From the NCBI GenBank assembly GCA_900551415.1, contig URWB01000005.1, forward strand, positions 1 to 35,180: 35,180 nucleotides of DNA. Direction: 5' to 3'. The notes beneath the pieces were generated by a model. The model saw nothing but the letters and a program-made list of their open reading frames with translations, was not told the origin of the DNA and made no database searches. Below, in pieces: positions 16,106 through 25,147 of the stretch. The position numbers and the translations under genes were made by a program. The stretch comes from an uncultured Eubacteriales bacterium. Its GTDB lineage: Bacteria > Bacillota > Clostridia > Peptostreptococcales > Anaerovoracaceae. Numbering within the stretch: the stretch's first letter is position 1; the number at the start of each line of letters is the position of its first letter.

Positions 16106-18349
16106 ATGGGACTAAAAAAACTGGTCGTTGACGCCTTGGCGCTCGGCCCGACATCGAGAGGTTTTACAGGAGGAGAAGCGCGCCGCTGGGTGCGGGAGTC
16201 TTACAGGCACAGAACCCGTGACTACGGATTTTCCAAAAAAGATACGCGCTGGGCACTGCGGCATGGCTTCCTGCCGGAACAGGCCGCCAGACTTGGCATC
16301 ACTGCCGAGAACGTCGACGACTATATCTCTGCGAAGGATTACGCGTTTTTAAGACCGCTGAACGGAACCTACAGCAAGTGGATCACCGATAAGGTAACCA
16401 TGCACACGATTTTTAAGCCGTTCCGCGGTTATATGCCGACACTCTACTATCAAATCAGCAAGCGCTACGATGAAACGGTGCTGATTCCTCTGTACGACGA
16501 CAACGCAGGTGACACTTTCGAGGATCTTTTTGCATTATTGCAGGAAAAGGGCAGCCTGACGGTGTCCTCTGCCAATGGCGGTTACGCGAGTACGCTGGAG
16601 TATCGGGATGGTGTGTTTTATCTGGAGGGCAGAGAACGCCCGAAGGAGAGAATTCAGGAAATCCTCAGCGATTACCGCGTAACACTGGTAGTCAAAGAAC
16701 AGGTAGAACTCAGCGAAGATACCGATTACGGTGTACTGAATCTCATCGTTTTCAATGAGTTTGGTGACAATCCCGTCATCGGTGACGGATACTTCGTCTT
16801 TGACGAATACGAAAAGACTTCTCTCAAGGTGCTGGCGATGAAGCACTCGGACAGCTTGGAAGAAGCCGATGTCGAGGATGATATCTATCGCTTTGTCAAG
16901 GCGGAGCCTTGCGATGTGACCGAAGGCAGCTGGCGCGGCAAACCGATTCCGCATTGGGACGAAATTGCGGATGTGATTCGTCGCCTTTGCGTATTTGTGC
17001 CGCAGCTGGAGTTTTTCTGCGCGGAAATCGTGATTTCCGCGGATGGTTTCAAAATTGTTAATCTGCTCAATCATCCGGAATATCCGACCGCGAAACCGTT
17101 CAGCAAGGAAACCTCCGCGTATCTGAAGCGTAAAGTAGAACAAAAAAAAGAAGCCTACGCGAAAGCGGGGGTCAGAATCAGTCGCGGGCTGCATAAGATG
17201 CATCTGCGTATTCGCGCGAAATTCGCGCGCGCCTTCTATCCGAAGGGGCTGGTGCCTTACCAGTCTACCCGTTGGATTTCTAATGTCTGGACAGATTTTT
17301 GGACCAATAAGGAGGCGACCCTCCGAGAAAAGCTGTGGGCGTACAAGCATGGATTTTTGTCTTACCGCATCCCACAATACGGCATCACCGAGGAAAATCT
17401 CGGAGAATACATTTCCGATTTTGAATACAAGTGGCTGCGTCACATTAACCCAAAATACCGGAAGTGGATGGAGGATAAGATTACGGTCAAATATGTCTGC
17501 TCGGACTACAACGACTGCTTCCCGGCTTACTATTACCATATCATCTGCAAGAACGGAAACAACAAGGTAATCTCCATGATGGATCTGCCGGAGGGTTACA
17601 CCAACACCTTCGACGAGATCTTCCGTCTGGTGGAGCAAAAAGGCGTGCTCGCGCTCAAGCCGGATGAAGGTTCACATGGAGACGGCTTCTATAAATTCAC
17701 CTATGAAGACGGCAAATACCAGCTCAATTATCAGGATGTAACGAAGCAGCAGGTGTTGGATATTCTTGAAGATATCAACAACCAGTATCTGGTAACCGAA
17801 TATATCAATATGTGTGACGAGCTCAAGGCTGTCTATGACGGCGCGGTCAATACGGTGCGCATGATCGTTTTCAAAAAGGACGGCAAGAATCCGCAGATTG
17901 GCAATGCCTATGTGCGTTTCGGCTCCAAAAAGACAGGCGCGGTCGATAATGTCGGCGCAGGCGGTATGACCGCGACCATCGATGTCGCGACCGGACATTT
18001 CCATGATGCGAAGATTGTGATGAACAATTCCATCGAGGATTGTCCGATTCATCCGGATACCGGGGTGCCGATTGACGGCTATCTGCCGCACTGGGAACAG
18101 GTGAAGCAGCAGGTTTTAGACGTTACGAAATCCATCAAGCAGCTGGAGTTTTTTGGCGTGGATCTGGCAGTTACCAATGACGGCATCAAATTTCCGGAAA
18201 TCAACCGCTTCCCGGATTATCCGGCAGTGGAAAAATACACAAAACCGACCAGAGAGTATCTGCTCTATAAGCTGGCCGGTAAGAAGCATCATTATGGCTA
18301 CGATGTGACTCCGAACAGGACGCTGGTACATCTGCCAAAACGTGATTAG
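16106..18349 (+). CDS. Tandem ATP-grasp protein; first half degenerate, second half intact
   Basis: 747 residues with two repeats of one layout, each with a helical basic lead-in followed by an ATPgrasp_ST-like domain. Repeat units align by eye: FLPEQAARLGITAENVDDYI with FLSYRIPQYGITEENLGEYI, and YSKWITDKVT with YRKWMEDKIT. The second half keeps the ATP-binding Lys518 (LALKPDEGSHGDGF), the NTVRMIVF strand, VDNVGAGGMTATID and Glu698/Asn700 (FPEINRFPDYP). In the first half Lys becomes Ser154, the Gly-rich metal loop is missing and the Glu-x-Asn is replaced by N-L-L. So one catalytic and one pseudo-domain are likely. AGGAGG at 16088-16093 is the ribosome site. The substrate is unknown; a role in surface polymer synthesis is inferred from neighbours. 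Confidence 0.8.
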   Translation: MGLKKLVVDALALGPTSRGFTGGEARRWVRESYRHRTRDYGFSKKDTRWALRHGFLPEQAARLGITAENVDDYISAKDYAFLRPLNGTYSKWITDKVTMHTIFKPFRGYMPTLYYQISKRYDETVLIPLYDDNAGDTFEDLFALLQEKGSLTVSSANGGYASTLEYRDGVFYLEGRERPKERIQEILSDYRVTLVVKEQVELSEDTDYGVLNLIVFNEFGDNPVIGDGYFVFDEYEKTSLKVLAMKHSDSLEEADVEDDIYRFVKAEPCDVTEGSWRGKPIPHWDEIADVIRRLCVFVPQLEFFCAEIVISADGFKIVNLLNHPEYPTAKPFSKETSAYLKRKVEQKKEAYAKAGVRISRGLHKMHLRIRAKFARAFYPKGLVPYQSTRWISNVWTDFWTNKEATLREKLWAYKHGFLSYRIPQYGITEENLGEYISDFEYKWLRHINPKYRKWMEDKITVKYVCSDYNDCFPAYYYHIICKNGNNKVISMMDLPEGYTNTFDEIFRLVEQKGVLALKPDEGSHGDGFYKFTYEDGKYQLNYQDVTKQQVLDILEDINNQYLVTEYINMCDELKAVYDGAVNTVRMIVFKKDGKNPQIGNAYVRFGSKKTGAVDNVGAGGMTATIDVATGHFHDAKIVMNNSIEDCPIHPDTGVPIDGYLPHWEQVKQQVLDVTKSIKQLEFFGVDLAVTNDGIKFPEINRFPDYPAVEKYTKPTREYLLYKLAGKKHHYGYDVTPNRTLVHLPKRD

Positions 18350-18363
18350 GAAAGAGGTAAGAT

Positions 18364-19170
18364 TTGAGTACATGCAAAGAAATTATCAGTGACCATCTCG
18401 CGTATCGGAAGCAGCTTGTCAAGCTCGCAAAATCCGATATTAAAAAAACATACAGCGGCGCGGTGCTGGGCTGGGCATGGGCGGTGATCCGTCCGGCGAT
18501 TCTGATCTTCGTATTCTGGTTCGCGTTTACCGTCGGACTGCGCAAGGGCAGCGATGTGGACGGCTATCCGTTCTTTCTGTGGCTGATCGCGGGCATGATT
18601 CCTTGGTACTATATGCGGGATATGATCACCGGCGGCGCTGGTTCCATCCGCAAATATCGCTATCTGGTCACCAAAATCAAATTTCCGATTTCCACGATTC
18701 CGACCTTTGTCAGTCTGTCCTGTCTGGCGGTGCATATCGGGCTTTTGGCCATCATGATTCTGATTTTTATCGGATTTGGTTATCTGCCGACAATCTACTA
18801 TCTGCAGCTGCCGGTCTACATGCTGATGATGTTTGCTTTTTTTAGCGTGTGGGGCTTGTTCGCGGGTGTGCTTTCGGCGATCAGCCAGGACTTTTTGAAT
18901 CTGGTAAAATCTTTGACGCAGGCCTTGTTCTGGCTGTCCGGAATTCTCTACGACGCCGGCAAGATTGAAATCGTGTGGGTCAAAAAAATCCTGCTCTTTA
19001 ATCCGGTGACCATCTGCGCGAACGGCTATCGCAATGTGTTCATCAAGCAGGTCTGGTTTTGGGAAACACCGGAGGAACTGCGCAACTACGTGATTGTGCT
19101 GATTGTGATGGGCGTTTTGGCTGTCTGGGCATACGGCAAGCTCAAAAAGGAAATACCGGATGTGCTCTAA
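18364..19170 (+). CDS. ABC-2 family polysaccharide/teichoic-acid export permease (TagG-like)
   Basis: 268 residues. The start is TTG at 18364 with GAGG at 18354-18357; no ATG in frame fits better. The sequence is an ABC-2 type permease with about six membrane segments, beginning after a short cytoplasmic helix (YRKQLVKLAKSDIKKTYSGA). The segment LGWAWAVIRPAILIFVFWFA is the first span with the conserved Pro of this family. IAGMIPWYYMRDMITGG and the late LFNPVTICANGYRNVF are typical of TagG/RfbA-type permeases. It pairs with the ATPase encoded next. The pair should move a lipid-linked glycopolymer across the membrane. Confidence 0.9.
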   Translation: MSTCKEIISDHLAYRKQLVKLAKSDIKKTYSGAVLGWAWAVIRPAILIFVFWFAFTVGLRKGSDVDGYPFFLWLIAGMIPWYYMRDMITGGAGSIRKYRYLVTKIKFPISTIPTFVSLSCLAVHIGLLAIMILIFIGFGYLPTIYYLQLPVYMLMMFAFFSVWGLFAGVLSAISQDFLNLVKSLTQALFWLSGILYDAGKIEIVWVKKILLFNPVTICANGYRNVFIKQVWFWETPEELRNYVIVLIVMGVLAVWAYGKLKKEIPDVL

Positions 19171-19206
19171 CGCGCGTCCGAGAGTTAGGATATAGGTGAT
19201 TTGGTG

Positions 19207-19989
19207 ATGGACAAAACAGTCATTCAATTCGATCATGTGACGAAAATGTACAAGCTTTTTAAGAGTGACAGGCAGCGCTTTAAGTCTTTATTCAGCAAGA
19301 AAGCGAAGTACAAAGAAAAAATCGCGGTCAACGACCTTTCGTTTTCCATCAAGCAGGGGGAATCTGTGGCGCTGTTCGGCAAAAACGGCGCCGGCAAGTC
19401 CACCATTCTCAAGATGATTACAGGCGTAGCATATCCGACATCCGGCGAGATTACGGTTGACGGACGTGTCAGCGCGCTGCTGGAACTGACCGCAGGCTTT
19501 GATCCGGAGTTTACGGGGCGCGAAAATATCTATTTTAGAGGGCAGCTGATGGGGCTTTCCGACGAGGAAGTCCGTAAGCTGGAACCGGAGATCATCGAAT
19601 TCGCAGATCTCGGAGATTACATCGATCAGCCGACCCGTACCTATTCGAGTGGCATGAAGGCGAGATTGGGGTTCGCCATCAATGTCAGCATCGAACCGGA
19701 GATTCTGATCGTCGATGAAGCGCTCAGTGTCGGCGACAGTGAGTTCAAAAAAAAGTGCATTGATAAGATTAATCATATTGTAAATGAAGAAAACGTTACA
19801 TTTTTATTCGTGACCCACTCCACAGGCGTGGCAAAATCCTTCTGCAAGCGCGGTATGGTGATGCGTCTGGGAACGCTTCTTTTTGACGGGGATATCGGAG
19901 AAGCGGCGGACTATTATCAGAAAATGCTGGAAGAGGACGCCGCGCGGGCCGCGAGGATCAAAAAAAAGAGGGGGATCTTTACAGAATGA
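19207..19989 (+). CDS. ABC transporter ATPase for polysaccharide/teichoic-acid export (TagH-like)
   Basis: 260 residues from ATG 19207, chosen because AGGTGA at 19194-19199 sits seven bases upstream; in-frame TTG 19201 and GTG 19204 are too close to it. Walker A is GKNGAGKST at 58-66, the signature YSSGMKARL starts at 146, and Walker B ends in DE at 170-171 (LIVDEALSVGDSEF). The switch His follows in FVTHST. ELTAGFDPEFTGRENIYFRG is a hallmark of the polysaccharide-export ATPases. It has no long C-terminal extracellular extension as in B. subtilis TagH. The end overlaps the LCP gene by four bases. Confidence 0.93.
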   Translation: MDKTVIQFDHVTKMYKLFKSDRQRFKSLFSKKAKYKEKIAVNDLSFSIKQGESVALFGKNGAGKSTILKMITGVAYPTSGEITVDGRVSALLELTAGFDPEFTGRENIYFRGQLMGLSDEEVRKLEPEIIEFADLGDYIDQPTRTYSSGMKARLGFAINVSIEPEILIVDEALSVGDSEFKKKCIDKINHIVNEENVTFLFVTHSTGVAKSFCKRGMVMRLGTLLFDGDIGEAADYYQKMLEEDAARAARIKKKRGIFTE

Positions 19990-21425
19990 GCAGAGCAGAC
20001 AAACGCCGGGAATCGAACGGCAATGAGCAGGCGCCGAAGAAGCGGCTGACGCAGAGAATCAAAGAAATGAAAACGTCGCATAAGGTCATTGCCTTAATTG
20101 TGATTATTCTGCTGCTGGCCGCTGTCATCGTGGGCGCGGTCGTATGGAGCTACATGAATCGCGTGGTCGATGAAATGCATGAACCGATTCAGGAAAACTA
20201 TGATCTTTCGCTGGTGGGGGTTGATGGCTACATCAATATTCTCCTGCTCGGCGTGGACAGCCGTAATATGGACAATATCAAGGGTACCCGCAGCGATATG
20301 ATTATGATCGCGAGCATCAACGAGGAGACCAACGATGTGACACTGACCTCGGTATACCGCGACACCTATCTGAAGCTCGGCGATACCTCTACGTATGACA
20401 AAATCACCCATGCCTGCGTTTACGGCGGACCGGAGATGACGATGAAGTCACTGAATCAGGCGTTGGATATTGACCTCAGCCAGTATGTCATCGTAAACTT
20501 CAAGACGGTGGCGGATGTGGTTGACGCGGTCGGCGGCATTACCGTCGATGTGCAGCAGTACGAGATCAATCAACTGAACAAATATACCAGACAGACGGCA
20601 AAAAATATCGGCAAAAAGGATTACAATCTTGTCAAAGCGCCGGGCGTACAGACGCTGGAAGGCGTGCAGGCGGTTTCCTACGGTCGTATCCGTAAGGGTA
20701 CCGGCGATGATATCAAACGTACGGAAAGAATGCGTACGGTCGTTTCTCTGGTTTTCCAAAAAGTCAAGACCATGCCGTTCAGCGACGTCAAAAAAATCAT
20801 TGACATGGCTGTACCGCAGGTCAAGACCAATCTGAAGATGAACGATATTTTGGCGCTCGGTTTCCGCCTGCCGAAGTACAATATCGCCTCCGGCAGCGGT
20901 TGGCCGTACAAGTGGACCAGCGGCTTGATCAAGGGGGTATCCTATGTGTTCCCGGGCGGTAGTCTGACGAATAACACGACGGAATTCCATAAGGAGGTCT
21001 TTGGGCAGGAGGATTATACGACCACATCGACGGTCAATGCCATCAGCAGTGAGATCAGCCGGCGCATTCAGGCGGCGAAGGACGCGAAACAGTTGGATAA
21101 GATTAAGGAAGGCGAAACGAAAAAGGACGAACCTGCGGCAGAGCCGACCGATCCGGATAACCCGGACGGTGTAGATGATCCGGATGATCCGGATTACGAG
21201 CCGGGCACCGATCCAAGCAATCCGACCGAGCCAACCGACCCGAGCAATCCAACCACACCGACGGACCCAACCACGCCTACTGAGCCGACGACTCCGACCG
21301 AACCGACGACTCCGACGACTCCGACCACGCCGGGTACAACTGATCCGACTGTGCCGACGGAGCCAAGCACGCCGACCGAGCAGTCCGCAGAGAATACCGG
21401 AGGCGCCTCCGCACAAGGCACCTGA
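19986..21425 (+). CDS. LytR-CpsA-Psr (LCP) family glycopolymer ligase with Pro/Thr-rich tail
   Basis: 479 residues. LCP enzymes transfer lipid-linked glycopolymer onto peptidoglycan outside the cell. There is a basic cytoplasmic start, one membrane span at about 34-56, then the LCP domain. Its marks are NILLLGVDSRN, KGTRSDMIMIASI, TSVYRDTYL, the DAVGGITVDV segment and GRIRKGTGDDIKRTERMR with the conserved Arg residues. After about residue 380 there is an acidic stretch and then a long tail of TP, TEP and TDP units ending near residue 467. Such a tail may span or bind the wall. It follows the TagGH pair, which fits attachment as the last step of polymer assembly. Confidence 0.93.
   Translation: MSRADKRRESNGNEQAPKKRLTQRIKEMKTSHKVIALIVIILLLAAVIVGAVVWSYMNRVVDEMHEPIQENYDLSLVGVDGYINILLLGVDSRNMDNIKGTRSDMIMIASINEETNDVTLTSVYRDTYLKLGDTSTYDKITHACVYGGPEMTMKSLNQALDIDLSQYVIVNFKTVADVVDAVGGITVDVQQYEINQLNKYTRQTAKNIGKKDYNLVKAPGVQTLEGVQAVSYGRIRKGTGDDIKRTERMRTVVSLVFQKVKTMPFSDVKKIIDMAVPQVKTNLKMNDILALGFRLPKYNIASGSGWPYKWTSGLIKGVSYVFPGGSLTNNTTEFHKEVFGQEDYTTTSTVNAISSEISRRIQAAKDAKQLDKIKEGETKKDEPAAEPTDPDNPDGVDDPDDPDYEPGTDPSNPTEPTDPSNPTTPTDPTTPTEPTTPTEPTTPTTPTTPGTTDPTVPTEPSTPTEQSAENTGGASAQGT
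21205..21378 (+). repeat. Degenerate tandem repeat coding the Pro/Thr tail
   Basis: The DNA repeats units such as ccgaccgaaccgacgact in six- to nine-base steps and encodes PTEPTTPTEPTTPT-type sequence. Copies differ at third positions, so it is not a pure microsatellite, but length variation between strains is plausible. Confidence 0.7.
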
Positions 21426-21431
21426 TACGGG

Positions 21432-21499
21432 GCCGGAACCGGCAGAACAATTCCGGACGAATTCGCGTAGGAAGCATCGGCGCGCGTTTCGCGCTCCGA
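21432..21499 (+). other. Two hairpins in the LCP-thrS gap
   Basis: GCCGGAACCGGC at 21432-21443 and TCGGCGCGCG (21477-21486) with CGCGCTCCGA (21490-21499), one mismatch and a TTT loop. Neither has a T-run. No T-box sequence (AGGGTGG...) precedes thrS. No clear thrS promoter was found in the 117-base gap. Confidence 0.35.
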
Positions 21500-21542
21500 C
21501 GCGTAAAATATCAATCAATGAGAGAAAGGAAGCTATCATATC

Positions 21543-23288
21543 ATGGCAAAAGAAAAATTAAACTGGGAAGATGAACAGGTTAGACATACCTACAGACATA
21601 CCGCGTCTCACATCATGGCGCAGGCCATCCAGCACCTGTGGCCGGACACCAAGTTCGCGATTGGACCGGCTATCGACAACGGATTCTATTACGATATGGA
21701 GTGTGAGCATAAATTCAGCGAAGAAGATTTCCTCAAGATTCAGAAGGAAATGAAAAAGATTGTGCAGCAAAACCTGCCGCTGGTCAGAAGCGAGGTTTCC
21801 AGAGAGGAAGCACTTCAATTCTTTAAAGAGAGAAATCAGGACTACAAAGTGGAACTGATTGAAGACCTGCCGGAGGATGCGGTCATCACGATGTATACAC
21901 AGGGAGATTTTACGGACCTGTGCGCGGGGCCGCACATGGAATCCACCGGTCAGATTAAGGCGTTCAAGCTGATGAGCGTGGCGGGCGCTTACTGGAGAGG
22001 CGATTCCGACAGACAGATGCTGCAGAGAATTTACGCGACTGCATTCCCGACCCAGGAAGAACTGGATGCCTACGTCGAAAAATTGGAGGAAGCGAAAAAG
22101 AGAGACCACCGTAAGATCGGCAAGGAGATGGATCTCTTCATGCTGACCGAGGAAGGTCCGGGATTCCCGTTTTTCCTGCCAAAGGGCATGATCATCCGCA
22201 ATGAGCTGGAGGCTTTTTGGAGAGCGGAGCATAAGAAGAGAGGCTATGAAGAGATCAAGACACCGCTGATTCTCAACGAGCATCTTTGGAGGACCTCCGG
22301 CCATTGGGATCACTATAAGGATAACATGTATTTCACCAAGATCGACGGCGAGGATTACGCGATCAAGCCGATGAACTGCCCGGGGTCGATGCTGGTATAC
22401 AAGCGTAAAATGTGGTCCTACCGAGATTTTCCGATTCGCTGCGGCGAGCTCGGACAGGTGCACAGACATGAGCTTTCCGGCGCGCTGCACGGTTTGATGA
22501 GAGTCCGTACCTTCACGCAGGACGACGCACATATCTTCATGCTGCCTGAACAGGTTAACGATGAGATTAAGGGCGTTGCGAAATTCTGCGATGATGTCTA
22601 TAAAATGTTCGGTTTCGAGTATCATGTAGAGCTTTCCACCAGACCGGAGGACTCCATGGGAACCGACGAAGAATGGGAAATGGCAGAAGGCGCTCTCAGA
22701 AACGCCATCGAGGAAATGGGTGTTCCGTTCGTCATCAACGAGGGCGACGGCGCGTTCTACGGCCCGAAGCTGGATTTCCATCTGCAGGATTCCATCGGCA
22801 GAACCTGGCAGTGCGGCACAATCCAGCTTGACATGCAGATGCCGCAGAGATTTGATTTAACTTATGTGGGATCAGACGGTGAAAAACACAGACCGATCAT
22901 GATCCACCGCGTCATCTTTGGTTCGATTGAACGTTTTATCGGTATTCTGATCGAGCACTGCGCCGGCAAATTCCCGCTGTGGCTGGCACCTGTACAGGTA
23001 AAACTTCTGACGGTCACCGAAAAATTCGCACCGTACGCACAGGAAGTCGCCGCGAAGCTGGAAGAAGCGGGTCTGCGTGTGGAAACGGATATCAGAAACG
23101 AAAAGATCGGCTATAAGCTCAGAGAGGCCAGAAACGAGAGGGACAGCTATATCTGCGTGATCGGTGAGAGAGAAACCGAAGCAGGCACACTGACCGTTCG
23201 CTCGAGCAAGGTCGGGGAACTCGGTGAAATGAGCGTCGAGGACTTCACCGCGAAGCTGCTGGAAGAAATCAAAAATAAAGCAATGTAG
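21543..23288 (+). CDS. thrS: Threonyl-tRNA synthetase without TGS domain
   Basis: 581 residues against about 640 in most bacteria; the N-terminal TGS domain is absent. It charges tRNA-Thr. The editing domain starts at once (HTYRHTASH with His19 and His23, and DLCAGPH). The class II catalytic core is complete: motif 2 region with MNCPGSM, the zinc-ligand residues in HRHE and around HRVIFGSIERF (motif 3), and GDGAFYGPKLDF. The C-terminal anticodon-binding domain ends the protein. The ATG has AAAGGAAG upstream. A frame check upstream shows no missed TGS-coding extension before 21543. TGS-less forms are known in some clostridia. Confidence 0.96.
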   Translation: MAKEKLNWEDEQVRHTYRHTASHIMAQAIQHLWPDTKFAIGPAIDNGFYYDMECEHKFSEEDFLKIQKEMKKIVQQNLPLVRSEVSREEALQFFKERNQDYKVELIEDLPEDAVITMYTQGDFTDLCAGPHMESTGQIKAFKLMSVAGAYWRGDSDRQMLQRIYATAFPTQEELDAYVEKLEEAKKRDHRKIGKEMDLFMLTEEGPGFPFFLPKGMIIRNELEAFWRAEHKKRGYEEIKTPLILNEHLWRTSGHWDHYKDNMYFTKIDGEDYAIKPMNCPGSMLVYKRKMWSYRDFPIRCGELGQVHRHELSGALHGLMRVRTFTQDDAHIFMLPEQVNDEIKGVAKFCDDVYKMFGFEYHVELSTRPEDSMGTDEEWEMAEGALRNAIEEMGVPFVINEGDGAFYGPKLDFHLQDSIGRTWQCGTIQLDMQMPQRFDLTYVGSDGEKHRPIMIHRVIFGSIERFIGILIEHCAGKFPLWLAPVQVKLLTVTEKFAPYAQEVAAKLEEAGLRVETDIRNEKIGYKLREARNERDSYICVIGERETEAGTLTVRSSKVGELGEMSVEDFTAKLLEEIKNKAM

Positions 23289-23300
23289 GAACAGACACGA

Positions 23301-23336
23301 ACAGCCAATCCGAATCGGTGTGATTGGCTGTTTTTG
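23301..23336 (+). terminator. Terminator after thrS
   Basis: ACAGCCAATC (23301-23310) and GATTGGCTGT (23322-23331) form a perfect 10-bp stem with an 11-base loop and TTTTT at 23331-23335. It lies only 36 bases before the next start codon, which leaves no room for an obvious separate promoter. Confidence 0.92.
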
Positions 23337-23371
23337 TCATACCGGAGAGAAACGGAAATGAGGGGAAAACG

Positions 23372-25147
23372 GTGGACTTAGGTTATTTTGCGATAAATGA
23401 CAAAAAGAAGGCAGTGCTTTTGAACGAGGAAGCTTTGAAATTTACAAGAAACGATACAGAGGATGTCCGCTGGTATTGCAAAGGAGCAGCAGAAAACGGA
23501 GATTTGGTACTGTACATGGGCAAGAGGGCAGGAGAATGTATACGACCGGAACAGGCACAACAGATGATACCGATAGATGAAGCTTGGCGTATTGTGGTAT
23601 TTCAATATGAAAACTCTGATTCTTTTCCACTGATAAAGCAACTGGAGGATGCTTCGACTTTTTTTGAAGGACAGACATTGCTTCATACTGCATTTTCGGA
23701 AGAGTCTCTTTGTATCGAACTAAAAGCAAAAAAAATGCTGCGCTTTGCGCTGGGATCACAGGAATATCGCAGACCTTTCAGCGAAATCGGAGATGGAATC
23801 TTATTGCTGTTTCGCAGGGGACATATTCGTTTTTTCAGCAAGCCAAACAGCGACGCGCAGCAAGTAAAGAAAGTTTTGCGAGGGGAAACCTTTGCCGGAT
23901 ATATGGAAGGAGGAACTTCCAACTCTCCGGAAGATTTGTTTGAAAGCAATATCCTAAACGCAATTGAAAGCTTGCGAACAATGCTGCCGAATGCGCCGGC
24001 TTTCTGTACGGTTAACGGCAGAGCAGCCGCGGTCTCTCGTCTTTTTGCGGATACACAAATTCGTGATGAGAAGTTATCCATCTATGCAATCGGAGATGAA
24101 AAAGACTATTTGGAGTTCGTCAAAGAAAAGACGAAGACGCATGACCGACTATTCCGCAGCGATGAAATTAAAATCGGCAGGAACGAACTCGGCTGCGAAG
24201 CGAGACTGCGCGGGAATGGAGAAAATATTGCTGAAATCAACCGAAATTTGGAGAAGGTCTGCCGGAAAAACGTAACCATTGTTCTTACGGGAGAAAGCGG
24301 CACAGGAAAAACCTTTCTTGCTAAGGAAATTCATAAAAACAGCCGACGCGCGGACGGCCCTTTTATCAACGTAAACTGCGCGGCTATTGCTTATAATTTG
24401 ATTGAAAGTGAGCTGTTTGGTTATGAAGACGGAGCATTTACCGGAGCAAAAAAAGGGGGGAAAATCGGTTATTTTGAAATGGCAAAGGGCGGAACCCTTT
24501 TTTTAGATGAAATATCAGAACTTCCACTCTTGCTACAGGGAAAACTATTGGAGGTGCTGCAGGATGGAACTTTTTACCGCGTGGGCGGCGTAAAAAAAAT
24601 ATCCACAGATGTTCGACTGATTGTCGCGACAAATCGAAACCTCGAGCAAATGGTAAAGGAAGGTAAATTTCGTGAAGACCTGTATTATCGCATCAGCGTT
24701 TTTCCGATTAAACTGCCTCCGCTACGCGATCGAATCGCGGATTTGTACAGCATTATCGAAGATACACTTCCGTTGATTTACAGCCGTTTGGAAGTAGAAC
24801 CCATGATACTGACCGATGACGCGCTTCAAAAAATGAAGCAATACCGGTGGCCTGGAAATATTCGCGAATTGGAAAATGTGTTGGAGAAAGCCGCGGTAAT
24901 TTCAGAGGGAAACTTTATACATGCGGAAGATATAAAGCTCGATAACAGTATAGCCGGCAGTCCAATCGCGAAAAGTTTAAAGGAAAAGATGAAACTGTAC
25001 GAAAAAGAATTGATTCAAACCGCTTTTGAACAGTTTTCCGGTAACCGACGGTTGGTAGCTGAATATCTCGGAATCAGCAAGACCAACCTGTTTGAGAAGG
25101 TGCACCAATATGGAATTGATGAAAAACCGGAGGAAAGAAACGTATGA
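23372..25147 (+). CDS. Sigma-54-dependent enhancer-binding activator with unrecognised N-terminal sensor
   Basis: 591 residues from GTG 23372 (AGGGG at 23361-23365); an in-frame TTG at 23324 lies inside the thrS terminator. Residues 1 to about 285 match no domain I know and should hold the input function. The AAA+ domain has Walker A GESGTGKT (307-314), the sigma-54 contact GAFTGA (354-359) and Walker B DE at 379-380. The C-terminus ends in a Fis-type helix-turn-helix (NRRLVAEYLGISKTNLFEKV). GAFTGA is complete, so it should open sigma-54 promoters. It overlaps the next gene by four bases. The -24/-12 promoter at 26189 is the natural target. Codon use is more AT-rich than in the pur genes. Confidence 0.92.
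   Translation: MDLGYFAINDKKKAVLLNEEALKFTRNDTEDVRWYCKGAAENGDLVLYMGKRAGECIRPEQAQQMIPIDEAWRIVVFQYENSDSFPLIKQLEDASTFFEGQTLLHTAFSEESLCIELKAKKMLRFALGSQEYRRPFSEIGDGILLLFRRGHIRFFSKPNSDAQQVKKVLRGETFAGYMEGGTSNSPEDLFESNILNAIESLRTMLPNAPAFCTVNGRAAAVSRLFADTQIRDEKLSIYAIGDEKDYLEFVKEKTKTHDRLFRSDEIKIGRNELGCEARLRGNGENIAEINRNLEKVCRKNVTIVLTGESGTGKTFLAKEIHKNSRRADGPFINVNCAAIAYNLIESELFGYEDGAFTGAKKGGKIGYFEMAKGGTLFLDEISELPLLLQGKLLEVLQDGTFYRVGGVKKISTDVRLIVATNRNLEQMVKEGKFREDLYYRISVFPIKLPPLRDRIADLYSIIEDTLPLIYSRLEVEPMILTDDALQKMKQYRWPGNIRELENVLEKAAVISEGNFIHAEDIKLDNSIAGSPIAKSLKEKMKLYEKELIQTAFEQFSGNRRLVAEYLGISKTNLFEKVHQYGIDEKPEERNV

Noticed and set aside
21426..21542. T-box leader for thrS
   Set aside because: The AGGGTGG antiterminator sequence and a terminator stem with T-run are absent.
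21558..22781. Minus-strand open frame (407 residues) opposite thrS
   Set aside because: Shadow of the strongly conserved thrS sequence; no independent support.
23324..23371. TTG 23324 as start of the sigma-54 activator
   Set aside because: It lies within the right arm of the thrS terminator and has no ribosome site; GTG 23372 has AGGGG at proper spacing.
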